DNA of 40,548 nt from the IMG/VR virus record IMGVR_UViG_3300028790_000001, positions 1-40,548 of that record; one strand, given 5' to 3'. This stretch comes from a virus. The notes beneath the pieces were generated by a model, which was given only the letters and a program-made list of their open reading frames with translations, did not search any database and had not been told where the DNA came from. Both the position numbers and the translations under genes were made by a program. How positions within the stretch are numbered: the stretch's first letter is position 1; the number at the start of each line of letters is the position of its first letter. Shown here piece by piece: positions 1 to 6,391 of this stretch.

Positions 1-127
1 CCTTCACGTGGCGCAACCGGCCGGCGAACTCGAGGAACCGGCCGACCTCGGCCGGGGAGAACGTGAGCCCGAGCCGGCGGCGGGTCTCCCGGTTCGGGGC
101 GGGGGTGGCGAACGTGGGCGGGACGCA
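1..127. repeat. Left copy of 127-bp exact terminal overlap
   Basis: These 127 bases are identical to 40422-40548. Both copies lie inside the coding sequence of the large terminase, whose reading frame continues through the junction. The length matches a common assembler k-mer, so the simplest reading is a circular contig with a duplicated end, not a phage direct terminal repeat. Confidence 0.95.
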
Positions 128-271
128 GGCGTCGAGCTCGGCGTCGAGGTCGTCGTAGAGGGCCATCTCGACGAGGAGGGCTTCGAGGCCGGGCAGGGCG
201 GCCAGGTCGGCGCGCACCCGGGCGCGCCGGGCCGCGGTGGGGTCAGGCTCCGAAGAACGCGGTGTCGCCAT
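1..271 (-). CDS. terL: Terminase large subunit, N-terminal part (cut by the window edge)
   Basis: First 90 or so codons of the DNA-packaging motor. The ATG at 271 lies inside the end of the small terminase gene in another frame (29-base overlap). The frame runs off base 1 and continues at the other end of the window (40548 down to 38866), giving a 608-residue protein once the 127-bp duplicate is removed. This segment is the helical N-terminal part, rich in Ala, Leu and Arg, and precedes the ATPase domain. The continuous frame across the junction is the main evidence that the molecule is circular or circularly permuted. Confidence 0.9.
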   Translation of the reverse strand, partial: MATPRSSEPDPTAARRARVRADLAALPGLEALLVEMALYDDLDAELDACVPPTFATPAPNRETRRRLGLTFSPAEVGRFLEFAGRLRHVK

Positions 272-800
272 GGTCGCCGCCGTCGCCCTCGTCGCCGGGC
301 ACGGGGCGGCCGCCCGCCGCGGGACGGATCCCGACGCGGGCCTGGGGGGTGAGCCCGAACTCATGCACCCACTTCTCATAGGCCCGCTGGTAGGTGTCGA
401 ACACGAGGAGCGCCGGGTGGCGTTTGCGGCCGCTATGGGCGGGGTCGTCGACGATGATCTCGTGGCGCCGCCGGCGGCCGTCGGGGGTGCCGTCGGCCTT
501 GCGGGGCCGCATCTCGTCGAGGGCTTCCCGCGCCAGGGAGTAGCACTCGCACATGAGCCGGAACGCGCCCCGGTCCAGGACCGACAGCAGGCCGAGGGCG
601 TCGAGTTCGGGGGCGTGGAGCTCCCAGCACTCCCGGGCGTAGGGCGACAGGTCGGCCGGCGGCGTGGCGGCCCGGACGAGCTGGGGCTGGGGGGTCGACT
701 CGCGGCGGGCGTCGATCTGGGCCCGGGACATCTTGGAGGGGTTGCCGCGCAGCTCGATGATCTCCGCCGACAGCGGCGGCCGGCCGTTGCGTCGGGCCAT
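243..800 (-). CDS. terS: Terminase small subunit (P27-like)
   Basis: DNA-recognition subunit of the packaging machine, 185 aa. The N-terminal part (RNGRPPLSAEI, then a basic stretch) followed by the helical segment around SPYARECWELHAPEL and SVLDRGAFRLMCE is typical of P27-family small terminases, and the position just before terL supports it. The ATG at 800 has a good ribosome site (GGAGGT, about six bases upstream). The Gly/Asp-rich C-terminus overlaps the terL start by 29 bases, so translation is probably coupled. Confidence 0.85.
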   Translation of the reverse strand: MARRNGRPPLSAEIIELRGNPSKMSRAQIDARRESTPQPQLVRAATPPADLSPYARECWELHAPELDALGLLSVLDRGAFRLMCECYSLAREALDEMRPRKADGTPDGRRRRHEIIVDDPAHSGRKRHPALLVFDTYQRAYEKWVHEFGLTPQARVGIRPAAGGRPVPGDEGDGGDHGDTAFFGA

Positions 801-801
801 G

Positions 802-1023
802 TCAGGACCTCCGGGTGCTCGTCGGCAGGGCGGCGTCGGCGTTCACGAACCGGCCGCGGCCGTCGTGGTGGTGGCGCACGTGGGCCCGGGCGATCGGGAC
901 CACGTCCTCGACGCTACGGCGCCGGGCGACGAGCGGGCCGCACAGTGAGCAGGACAACGCCCAGGATCGCCGGGCGTAGCCGTGGCGGTGGGTGTAGGCG
1001 ACGAGCTTGGGTTCGTCGCTCAT
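802..1023 (-). CDS. Small Cys/His protein upstream of terS
   Basis: 73-aa protein of unknown function. It carries a C-x2-C pair (CSLC, about residues 25-28) and later a run of histidines (HVRHHH), so it may bind a metal. The ATG at 1023 overlaps the stop of the upstream 32-aa gene (ATGA), and its own stop is two bases before the terS start. It therefore sits in one transcript with the packaging genes. I do not recognise the family. Confidence 0.65.
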   Translation of the reverse strand: MSDEPKLVAYTHRHGYARRSWALSCSLCGPLVARRRSVEDVVPIARAHVRHHHDGRGRFVNADAALPTSTRRS

Positions 1024-1118
1024 GGCCGGTTGGAGGTGAGGAGCCAGACGAGGACGACGGCGATGAGGACCATGGCCGCGAGCGCGACCGGGTCGGGCCG
1101 ACGGGGCGGGGCGGGCAT
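1020..1118 (-). CDS. 32-residue single-pass membrane peptide
   Basis: Very short gene starting at the ATG at 1118. After a Pro/Arg-rich start the peptide is one hydrophobic helix (ALAAMVLIAVVLVWLL) ending with TSNRP. Its TGA overlaps the next ATG (ATGA), which argues for real translation. A TAGGCT hexamer lies eight bases upstream, directly downstream of the first 8-bp repeat array. Function unknown. Confidence 0.55.
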   Translation of the reverse strand: MPAPPRRPDPVALAAMVLIAVVLVWLLTSNRP

Positions 1119-1126
1119 GGCCCCGG

Positions 1127-1132
1127 AGCCTA
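1127..1132 (-). promoter_or_regulatory. Candidate -10 element for the terminase transcript
   Basis: Minus-strand TAGGCT fits the actinobacterial -10 pattern TANNNT and lies eight bases before the ATG at 1118, giving a nearly leaderless transcript. No -35 is evident; the place where it would lie is inside the 8-bp array at 1140-1211. This rests on one hexamer and position only. Confidence 0.3.
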
Positions 1133-1139
1133 CGGGCCG

Positions 1140-1211
1140 ACGTGGCCACGTCGGGACATGGGCACGTCGCCACGTGGCCACATGGGGACGTGACGACATG
1201 GTGACATTCCC
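1140..1211. repeat. 8-bp palindromic repeat array A (9 units)
   Basis: Nine consecutive 8-bp units whose ACGT or ACAT cores start at 1140, 1148, 1156 and so on to 1204 without a phase break. The four bases between cores are nearly all G or C. A unit such as ACGTGGCC is its own reverse complement when rotated. The array is intergenic, 22 bases upstream of the 32-aa gene that begins the terminase transcript. Confidence 0.9.
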
Positions 1212-1248
1212 CCGAATCGCTTTCGCCCGGATGTCACACCGCGACAGG

Positions 1249-1653
1249 TCAGGGGGTGGTGGGCTCCGGCTCGTTGGCGCCGAGGTCGTCGGCGACGCAG
1301 GACAGGACCTCGCGCAGGGTGGCGAGGTCGGTCTCGTCGAGGTTGAGGGGCACGAGGCCGGCGCCGCCGGGGAGGTCCCGGTGCATCGGACGGTCCGGGT
1401 CGAAGTCGCCGGCGTCGGGGTCGTAGACCTCGAGCTCGTCGGCCAGGGCGACGACGAGGCGGACGAGGGCGCTGGCATCTTCGATGTCGAGGACGCTCAG
1501 GACCCGGTCGTAGTGGCCGGCCGGGACGAGGGCGCCGTTGTGGCTCTCGTCGACGGTGGCGGGGCAGACCTCGCCGGCGGCCAGCCAGTGCGATCCCTTC
1601 CCGTGCTGGTCGGCGTGGGCGCAGAAGCGCGGGTAGTCCGGGGGCGAGGTCAT
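1249..1653 (-). CDS. Hypothetical acidic protein, 134 aa
   Basis: Begins at the ATG at 1653, which overlaps the previous stop (ATGA). The N-terminal third has Cys and His residues (RFCAHADQHGKGSHW, then C in GEVCPATVDESH), possibly a small metal site. The rest is acidic and helical (LVRLVVALADELEVYD, TDLATLREVLSCVADDL). Last gene before array A. Family not recognised. Confidence 0.7.
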   Translation of the reverse strand: MTSPPDYPRFCAHADQHGKGSHWLAAGEVCPATVDESHNGALVPAGHYDRVLSVLDIEDASALVRLVVALADELEVYDPDAGDFDPDRPMHRDLPGGAGLVPLNLDETDLATLREVLSCVADDLGANEPEPTTP

Positions 1654-2138
1654 CGGGTTCCTTGGATGGGGACGAGTCGGGTGGCGCCGATGAGGCGGGC
1701 CTCGGCGTCGCGGGCGTGGCCGGCGCACATGCGCATCACGCCGGCCTCGCCGTCGTGGTGGACCTCGAAGGCGACGGGCTCGGAACAGGGCAGGCCGGCT
1801 CGGTCGTAGTCCCATGCGCGGGCGCATCCCCGCACGGTGCAGGCCGAACGGCCGCCGAGGCTGGCCAGGGTGGCGCCGTGGTCGGGGCAGACTCCCCAGT
1901 CGGCGGGACACTCGGAGCGGCCCCGGATCCGGGCGAGGTCCTTGGCGGTGTCCTCGAGGCCGTAGCCGGCCCGACGGAGCTCGCCGATGAGGTCGTCGAG
2001 GCGGAACGTGGCCAGTCGCGTCGGGGCGTCGGCGGCGGCCCGCATCGTGGCCGCCGCGGTGGCCACGGCCTCGGCGAGCTCGGCGGCCTGGCCGGCCAGG
2101 GCCCGCATGGTCGCCGGCGTCACCTCGGCGCCGGTCAC
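1650..2138 (-). CDS. Hypothetical helical/Cys-rich protein, 162 aa
   Basis: GTG start at 2138 overlaps the antitoxin stop (GTGA). Residues 1-70 are Ala-rich helices with periodic Arg and Glu. Residues 75-145 contain six cysteines and several histidines (CPADWGVCPDH, CTVRGCA, CSEP, HHDGE, CAGH), which looks like a zinc-stabilised domain. Array B lies 19 bases upstream, inside the C-terminal codons of the antitoxin gene. Function unknown. Confidence 0.7.
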   Translation of the reverse strand: MTGAEVTPATMRALAGQAAELAEAVATAAATMRAAADAPTRLATFRLDDLIGELRRAGYGLEDTAKDLARIRGRSECPADWGVCPDHGATLASLGGRSACTVRGCARAWDYDRAGLPCSEPVAFEVHHDGEAGVMRMCAGHARDAEARLIGATRLVPIQGTR

Positions 2139-2458
2139 CGGTGGGCCTCCTCGACGACGTCGGGACGTGGCGACGTGGGGACATCGGCACGTGGGGACGT
2201 GGGGACGTGGTGGCCGTAGCGTTGCCGGGCGGCCTCGCCGGAGGTGCCGAGCATGGCGCCGATGGCACCCCAGGGCAGGCCGGCGGCCCGCACGGTGCGG
2301 ATGGCGTCGAGCACGGCCCGCTCGGCAGTAGCCCGGTCGATGAGGGCGGAGCGCAGGGCGGAGGCGTCGACGAAGTTGAGCGTCGCCGGGTCGAGGGCCT
2401 CGAAGCGGTCGGCGAGCTCGTCGGCGTGGCGGAGGACTTCCTCCAGGGTTCGGGGCAT
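2135..2458 (-). CDS. Antitoxin-like helix-turn-helix protein
   Basis: 107-aa partner of the gene at 2464-2697. Residues 1-85 form an all-helical protein ending in a sigma-factor-like HTH (AGLPWGAIGAMLGTSGEAAR, then QRYG), a motif I know from actinobacterial antitoxin-type proteins. The ATG at 2458 has a GAGGTG ribosome site six bases upstream and lies five bases after the toxin stop. The last 20 or so residues (HHVPTSPRADVPTSPRPDV) are encoded by array B, so the repeat has become a translated tail. Expected to bind the toxin and autoregulate. Assignment rests on sequence pattern and gene pairing. Confidence 0.6.
   Translation of the reverse strand: MPRTLEEVLRHADELADRFEALDPATLNFVDASALRSALIDRATAERAVLDAIRTVRAAGLPWGAIGAMLGTSGEAARQRYGHHVPTSPRADVPTSPRPDVVEEAHR
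2157..2212. repeat. 8-bp palindromic repeat array B (7 units)
   Basis: Cores at 2157, 2165, 2173, 2181 (ACAT), 2189, 2197 and 2205 with an unbroken 8-base step. The array is translated as the C-terminus of the antitoxin-like gene and ends 19 bases upstream of the GTG at 2138. Confidence 0.9.
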
Positions 2459-2463
2459 GGTGG

Positions 2464-2697
2464 TCACCTCAGATGGTTCGGGCGGGCGGGCAGGGCGTGG
2501 ACGATGACCGGCCCGTCGGCGGTGTCGATGATCCCGAGCTCGAGGAGCGCGCCCGTGCGGGTCGGGGCGACGACCATCACGAGCCCCTCGTCGTCGGGCT
2601 CGGCGGCCCAGAAGTCGGCGAGGCGCCAGGCGTGGAGGATGTCCTCGACGCTGATGCCGTGACGAATTGCGCTCGGTGCGATCCATGGCTCATCCAC
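2464..2697 (-). CDS. Toxin-like small protein (putative type II TA)
   Basis: 77-aa protein. Residues RHGISVEDILHAWRL, then LVMVVAPTRTGALLELGIID and GPVIVHALPARP, match a small globular family that I recall as the partner of HTH antitoxins in actinobacteria; the toxic activity is inferred. The GTG at 2697 has no Shine-Dalgarno sequence, but TACCTT lies five bases upstream inside a perfect palindrome, suggesting a leaderless, autoregulated transcript. Gene order is toxin then antitoxin. Such modules can stabilise plasmids or exclude other phages. Confidence 0.55.
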   Translation of the reverse strand: MDEPWIAPSAIRHGISVEDILHAWRLADFWAAEPDDEGLVMVVAPTRTGALLELGIIDTADGPVIVHALPARPNHLR

Positions 2698-2701
2698 GCA
2701 C

Positions 2702-2713
2702 CAAGGTACCTTG
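2702..2713. promoter_or_regulatory. Palindrome CAAGGTACCTTG, candidate TA operator/promoter
   Basis: Perfect 12-bp palindrome four bases upstream of the toxin GTG. Its minus-strand TACCTT fits a -10 hexamer, placing transcription start at or next to the GTG. A palindrome over the promoter of a TA pair is the usual location of the autoregulatory operator. Seen: palindrome and spacing. Inferred: function. Confidence 0.5.
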
Positions 2714-2749
2714 CCTGAAGCGGGGTGGGAATGGGTCGGTCGGCTCAGG

Positions 2750-3073
2750 TCACCACTGGACGACGACGCTGAATCCCGGGGTGAGCGGCACCTGCACGCT
2801 GCGCTGGCCGGCGAGGACGGCCTCGCGCACGGCCTCGCCGATCAGGCGCCGGGAGTTGCGCCGCTCCCAACTGTCGAGGGCCCGGGTGACGACGGCCAGC
2901 GCCTCGCCCACCGCCAGGTCCCGCTCCGTGTAGATCCGGTGGTTGCCGGAGCCGACCTTCGCCGCCTGGTCCGGGAGGAGACCGTCCTGGCACCACTTGT
3001 AGACGGTCGGCCCGGTTACGCCGGCCAGTTCGGCGAGGCGCCCGTGGGGCTGGCGGCGGTCGCCTTTGCTCAC
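2750..3073 (-). CDS. MerR-like DNA-binding regulator
   Basis: 107 aa. Residues 12-50 form a winged helix of the MerR/excisionase type (GRLAELAGVTGPTVYKWCQD, GLLP, then NHRIYTERDLAV). The rest is a short helix and a C-terminal strand-rich end, too short for an effector domain. Candidate regulator of the accessory region. The GTG start at 3073 lies at the downstream edge of array C, so the array covers the expected promoter/ribosome-binding region. It is a plausible binder of the arrays, without direct evidence. Confidence 0.65.
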   Translation of the reverse strand: MSKGDRRQPHGRLAELAGVTGPTVYKWCQDGLLPDQAAKVGSGNHRIYTERDLAVGEALAVVTRALDSWERRNSRRLIGEAVREAVLAGQRSVQVPLTPGFSVVVQW

Positions 3074-3135
3074 GTCGCCATGTCCCGACGTGGCCACGTG
3101 AGGACGTGAGGACGTGGCGACGTGCTCATGTCGGG
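3072..3135. repeat. 8-bp palindromic repeat array C (8 units)
   Basis: Cores at 3072, 3080 (ATGT), 3088, 3096, 3104, 3112, 3120 and 3128 (ATGT), step exactly eight. The stop of the upstream gene (3126-3128) and the GTG start of the MerR-like gene (3073) are both built from array bases. Confidence 0.9.
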
Positions 3136-3602
3136 ATCGTGGCACCGGGCCGCAGGAGCCCGGCCTCGTCCGCCGCTCGGGCCAGATGCCCGGCGACGAC
3201 TCGCAGTGTCGTGCCCGCCCAGTGGCCCTCCCGGTAGAACTGGTCGCCGGTGAGTTCGCCGACCTCGCCGAGCAGGCCGGCCACCATCGCCTCACCGAAC
3301 CGGGCCCGCTCCGAGTACGTCGTCGGCGCCGCCTTACCGCCCGGATCGCCGGCCCGTTTGCGCGTCGGTGTCGCCGGCGGAGACGCCTGGCCGGCGCCCC
3401 GCTCGAGGTGGGCGAGGACCTCGGACATGCGCTCATGGATCACCAGGGCGATGCGGTGCAGGGCAAGCTCGTCGGTCAGGGCATCCCGGCTGGCCACGAC
3501 GTCGGCTTCGCCCAGCCGGCCCAGGTGGACCTCGGCCACGAGGACCCCGTTCACCTCAACCGCGCCGGAGGGATGCACGGTGACCGACACCGGGGTCCTC
3601 AC
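3126..3602 (-). CDS. Hypothetical protein, 158 aa
   Basis: GTG at 3602 overlaps the preceding stop (GTGA). The N-terminus is strand-like (VSVTVHPSGAVEVNGVLVAEV), followed by helices (ADVVASRDALTDELALHRIA), a Pro/Lys/Gly linker near residues 88-105, and a final helical part (FGEAMVAGLLGEVGELTGDQF). Third-position GC is high. The reading ends inside array C. I do not recognise a family. Confidence 0.7.
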   Translation of the reverse strand: MRTPVSVTVHPSGAVEVNGVLVAEVHLGRLGEADVVASRDALTDELALHRIALVIHERMSEVLAHLERGAGQASPPATPTRKRAGDPGGKAAPTTYSERARFGEAMVAGLLGEVGELTGDQFYREGHWAGTTLRVVAGHLARAADEAGLLRPGATIPT

Positions 3603-3841
3603 CTCCCCACGTCCCCACGTGCCGACGTGGCCTCGCCGGCGGCCGGCGGATCCTCGAGCGGAGTCAGATCCCATCGGGTCACGCCGGCGGCCTCCCGGCT
3701 CTCGTAGACCATGGCGAACCGCTCGCCGTAGATGGCCCGGGCCCGGGCCGTGGCTTCGACCTCGGAGTCGGCCTCGACGACGGCGTAGCGATAGCGGCGG
3801 TCCTCGTCGCCGAAGCCGAAGGTGACGATGAACTCGGTCAC
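3599..3841 (-). CDS. Small protein with repeat-encoded tail, 80 aa
   Basis: Starts at a GTG overlapping the previous stop. Compact strand-helix pattern (EFIVTFGFGDEDRRYRYAVV, then EATARARAIYGERF), reminiscent of small ferredoxin-like phage proteins, but this is only a fold impression. The last residues (EATSARGDVGR) are translated from array D. Function unknown. Confidence 0.65.
   Translation of the reverse strand: MTEFIVTFGFGDEDRRYRYAVVEADSEVEATARARAIYGERFAMVYESREAAGVTRWDLTPLEDPPAAGEATSARGDVGR
3601..3632. repeat. 8-bp palindromic repeat array D (3-4 units)
   Basis: Cores at 3609, 3617 and 3625, with a degenerate unit (ACCT) at 3601 in the same phase. It is the shortest array. It encodes the C-terminus of the 80-aa gene and overlaps the GTG start at 3602. 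Confidence 0.8.
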
Positions 3842-4425
3842 GACGTCCCCACGTCGGCACGTGCCGACGTCGCCACATCGGCACGTCCCGATGGCCCGCC
3901 GAGCCAGCCGATACCGATGCCGTCGCTCGCCTCCGCCGGCCGCTCCACCGGCGCCGGCGGGGCCTCGACCAGATGCGCCCGGGCCAGATGCCAGGCCTTG
4001 GCCCGCACCCAGCCGGCCGCCGTCAGGGCGTCGCGCAGGTCATGGCCCTCCTCGGTCCGGTACCAGACGTCGACCACGGTGCGCCGCTCCGCCCACCCGT
4101 TCAGCGGATCCACCACGAACGGGCGCAGCAGCACGGTGACCGAACCGTCGAGCTCGAGGCGCACCTCGTCCGCCCGGCCGTAGCGCTCGGCGGTCACCGC
4201 CACCCGCTCGCCGGGCACCGGGTTCGGGGTGCCCGGCCGCCACCGCCGACACCACGGCTCACCCGGCCCGGTGTCGATTTCGTCCCGCACCCGCACGTAG
4301 ACCCAGACCTCGCCGCCCGGGCGCGGCGGCAACGGTGGAGGAGGCGGCGGAGGCGGAGGATGCGGGGTCGGGGGAACCGGAGGCAGGGGGTGTGACGGGA
4401 GGTCGATGCCCATGGCCGCCATCAT
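3838..4425 (-). CDS. Proline-rich protein with repeat-encoded tail, 195 aa
   Basis: After a short start, residues 7-33 are almost pure proline (including nine prolines in a row). A globular part follows with beta-like segments (EVWVYVRVRDEID, VRLELDGSVTVLLRPFVV) and a tryptophan-containing helix (AAGWVRAKAWHLARAHLV). The C-terminal ADVATSARADVGTS comes from array E. Start uncertain: ATG at 4425, 4422 or 4413, or GTG at 4437 inside array F; none has a clear ribosome site. No recognised family. Confidence 0.65.
   Translation of the reverse strand: MMAAMGIDLPSHPLPPVPPTPHPPPPPPPPPLPPRPGGEVWVYVRVRDEIDTGPGEPWCRRWRPGTPNPVPGERVAVTAERYGRADEVRLELDGSVTVLLRPFVVDPLNGWAERRTVVDVWYRTEEGHDLRDALTAAGWVRAKAWHLARAHLVEAPPAPVERPAEASDGIGIGWLGGPSGRADVATSARADVGTS
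3843..3890. repeat. 8-bp palindromic repeat array E (6 units)
   Basis: Cores at 3843, 3851, 3859, 3867, 3875 (ACAT) and 3883, with a decayed unit at 3891. Translated as the tail of the proline-rich protein and ending two bases upstream of the GTG at 3841. Confidence 0.9.
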
Positions 4426-4435
4426 CGCGGCGCCC

Positions 4436-4491
4436 ACGTCGCCACGTGGTGATGTCCCGACGTGCTCACGTCCCGACGTGGCGACGTCATG
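4436..4491. repeat. 8-bp palindromic repeat array F (7 units)
   Basis: Cores at 4436, 4444, 4452 (ATGT), 4460, 4468, 4476 and 4484. It is intergenic except for the stop of the zinc-ribbon gene at its upstream edge, and ends 11-23 bases upstream of the candidate starts of the proline-rich gene. Confidence 0.9.
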
Positions 4492-4798
4492 GGCTGGATC
4501 CTCGGCGAGTCCGGTTCACGGCATCGGCTGGGTCGACGGCGGCCGCCATCGTCCGCAGGGCGCGTTGCACGTTCGGGTCAGCGTCGATCTCTCGCTGTTC
4601 ATCCTCGGTGGGCCTACGGAGTCCCCCAAGGTGGCCATACACAGAGGGCCGGTGACAGCCCCAACAGAGGCTGACGTCGTCGGGTTTCGGCACGCCGGGC
4701 GCGTCCATGTTGTGGTGCATGTCGTTGCGCTTGCCGCACCACGGGCAGAACGTCTCGATGCGGACATCGTCGAGAGAGGGGAGGCGGGGGTCGTCCAT
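4487..4798 (-). CDS. Zinc-ribbon protein, 103 aa
   Basis: Four cysteines in two C-x2-C knuckles (FCPWCGKRNDMHH at about 18-30 and LCWGCHRPSVYGH at about 46-58) form a clear zinc ribbon. An acidic helix follows (TEDEQREIDADPNVQRAL). ATG at 4798 follows the previous stop closely (TGAGATG); a GTG at 4807 is an alternative. Zinc ribbons of this size are common in phage accessory regions and usually bind nucleic acid, but no specific role can be read. Confidence 0.7.
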   Translation of the reverse strand: MDDPRLPSLDDVRIETFCPWCGKRNDMHHNMDAPGVPKPDDVSLCWGCHRPSVYGHLGGLRRPTEDEQREIDADPNVQRALRTMAAAVDPADAVNRTRRGSSP

Positions 4799-4799
4799 C

Positions 4800-5168
4800 T
4801 CAGCCACCCGGCCCGGGCCGGCGGCCGGCGACCTCGATGAAGCACCGGCCCGGCACCTCATCCGCCATGAGCGTGAACCCGCCGGCCAGATCCAACGGCA
4901 CCAACGCCGTCGCCACCCAGCGGTCGATGCCGTCACGCTGGCCCCGGTAGGCGAGCTCGACCGGATGCACCACGCCCAGGCCGTCCACGAGACGCACATT
5001 GCGCGGCGCCGGCGGGAGGTCCGCCAATGTCGCCATGTCCCCACGTCCCGACATGCCCACGTGCCGACGTCGCCACCCCACGATGCCCACTCCGATCGCC
5101 AGGACCAGCACCAGCTCCGCGACGAACGGCGCCACCTGCCACGCCAGCACCTCGCTACCGTCCACCAT
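4800..5168 (-). CDS. Membrane-anchored small protein interrupted by repeat array G
   Basis: From the ATG at 5168 the frame codes a transmembrane helix (WQVAPFVAELVLVLAIGVGI), basic residues, then a stretch translated from array G (RRRHVGMSGRGDM), then a globular domain (RLVDGLGVVHPVELAYRG, DRWVATALVPLDLAGGFTLM). It may instead be two genes: a short membrane peptide and a protein starting at the ATG at 5036 just downstream of the array, as at the other arrays. Both parts share one frame, so the sequence does not decide. Function unknown. Confidence 0.6.
   Translation of the reverse strand: MVDGSEVLAWQVAPFVAELVLVLAIGVGIVGWRRRHVGMSGRGDMATLADLPPAPRNVRLVDGLGVVHPVELAYRGQRDGIDRWVATALVPLDLAGGFTLMADEVPGRCFIEVAGRRPGPGG
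5027..5074. repeat. 8-bp palindromic repeat array G (6 units)
   Basis: Cores at 5027 (ATGT), 5035 (ATGT), 5043, 5051 (ACAT), 5059 and 5067, then decayed units. It lies inside the open frame 4800-5168 and overlaps the internal ATG at 5036. Confidence 0.85.
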
Positions 5169-5192
5169 CTCGCCGCGCCCCTTCCGCCGCCG

Positions 5193-5744
5193 TCACGGCC
5201 GGTGGTCTCCCAGATCGGTCACCGCGCCGATCGCCTCCTCATCCGTCACGCCGACCACCCGCACGAGGACCTTGCGGTAGGCGGCGTCGAGCTCGGCGAC
5301 CACCTCGGCCTCGTAGGCGACCATGGCGTGGCGGCGCAGCTCCGCCGGGTCGACCTGGCCCACCTGCTGATCGTCCACCATGATCTTGACGAACGCCTTG
5401 CCCGCCGGGTTGACGCCCGGCTCGTAGTGCAGCGGGCAGTCCCGGGCGGCATCATTCGCCGGGCGGAAATGGCGGAGGGCGGCCACGGTTTCGAGCACCA
5501 CTCGAAGATCCACGTCGCCCGCTCGGAGCTGGTCGATGACGGCCTGCTCGTAGTCGGCCTCAGCCGCGGTCCGCAGAGCGCCCGCCGCGTACCGGCGCAG
5601 CTTGAACGGGGTGAACGCCCACGTGCGATCGCCCTGCAGCGAGACGGTCACGGTGTAGCTGCCGTCGTCGCGTGGATCCGACGTGATCCACAGCCCTTCG
5701 GTCTGGTCAGCGGGCGTGTCGCCGGCGGGCATGGCGCCCAGCAT
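5193..5744 (-). CDS. Hypothetical protein, 183 aa
   Basis: First gene of the small-gene series that leads to the terminase. N-terminal half has a strand-rich segment (LWITSDPRDDGSYTVTVSLQ), followed by helices with conserved-looking acidic and aromatic residues, and a C-terminal helix pair (AMVAYEAEVVAELDAAYRKV, RVVGVTDEEAIGAVTDL). ATG at 5744 or 5732; neither has a good ribosome site. Not recognised. Confidence 0.65.
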   Translation of the reverse strand: MLGAMPAGDTPADQTEGLWITSDPRDDGSYTVTVSLQGDRTWAFTPFKLRRYAAGALRTAAEADYEQAVIDQLRAGDVDLRVVLETVAALRHFRPANDAARDCPLHYEPGVNPAGKAFVKIMVDDQQVGQVDPAELRRHAMVAYEAEVVAELDAAYRKVLVRVVGVTDEEAIGAVTDLGDHRP

Positions 5745-5964
5745 GGCCGACCAGGGTGGCTCTCGTCGTGATGAGCACTCCCCCTAGGAGTTCCTCGGGC
5801 GTGTGCGCTCGACTCCCCGGCGGTCATTTGCACTTCAGGGTGAGCGATCACGACACCCCTTCCCCCCCCGCACGCTTTTCCGCGCGGCCCGCAACGTCTG
5901 AGCACGCTAGCGAGCCCTCGCCGGTGGTCCGCGGATCCCCTCGTCGAGGTCCTGGTCGTCGCCC
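5745..5964. other. Intergenic gap upstream of the 5.2-kb gene
   Basis: 220 bp without a convincing gene. It holds homopolymer tracts (eight C on the plus strand near 5865) and a CCTAGG palindrome near 5785. It should contain the promoter for the leftward small-gene series, but no clear -35/-10 pair is seen. Confidence 0.4.
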
Positions 5965-6342
5965 TCAGTCGGTGCGGCCCGTGCCACCGAAGCCGTGACG
6001 TTCGGCTGTCTTCGCCGAGTGGTGTGCGTGGCAGTAGCCCTTGAGGCGGTGCGGGTCGAGCGGGTCGGGGTCGTGGTCGACGAGCTCGGGTTCGTGGTCG
6101 ACGTCGACGGCGGGTTCGAGGCAGGGCCGGCCGTCGGGTGATCGCCAGGTGCACCAGGGGTTGGCGAGGAGGTGGGCGCGCCGTGTGCGGGCCCAGGCGC
6201 GGGAGGCGTAGAAGCGGTGGCGCCAGTCGCGTTCGGTGTTGCGGGTGGCTTCGGCTTCGGAGGCGTGGTAGGCGCAGCGTCCGCGGTTGGTGGCGGGGTT
6301 GGGGCAGGTGGGTGTGGAGCAGGTGCGGGGGAGCGGGTCCAC
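5965..6342 (-). CDS. HNH endonuclease
   Basis: 125 aa. An N-terminal Cys cluster (CSTPTCPNP..RGRCAYH) acts as a zinc knuckle. The HNH core has the first catalytic His in VDVDHEPEL and the final His/Asn-type element in LKGYCHAHHSAKT. HNH proteins near terminase genes assist cos cleavage and packaging in HK97-like phages; here it is a few kb upstream of terS in the same direction. GTG at 6342 has no Shine-Dalgarno, but TACCCT ends six bases upstream (6349-6354), so it may be leaderless. Confidence 0.8.
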   Translation of the reverse strand: MDPLPRTCSTPTCPNPATNRGRCAYHASEAEATRNTERDWRHRFYASRAWARTRRAHLLANPWCTWRSPDGRPCLEPAVDVDHEPELVDHDPDPLDPHRLKGYCHAHHSAKTAERHGFGGTGRTD

Positions 6343-6348
6343 GGGGGG

Positions 6349-6354
6349 AGGGTA
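6349..6354 (-). promoter_or_regulatory. Candidate -10 for leaderless HNH transcript
   Basis: Minus-strand TACCCT, then six C residues, then the GTG start. This spacing would put the first transcribed base at the start codon, a common arrangement in actinobacteria. Confidence 0.35.
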
Positions 6355-6391
6355 GGGGGCGGGGGGTCCCTTGGGGGTGGGGGAGTGGTGG

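Noticed and set aside
1-127. Biological direct terminal repeat
   Set aside because: It lies inside terL, keeps the frame, and its length equals a standard assembler k-mer; an assembly overlap is simpler.
1140-5074. CRISPR array interpretation of the repeated blocks
   Set aside because: Units are 8 bp, contiguous and palindromic, with no spacers of 25-40 bp and no cas genes; the Cas4/RecB-like nuclease is a phage recombination enzyme by context.
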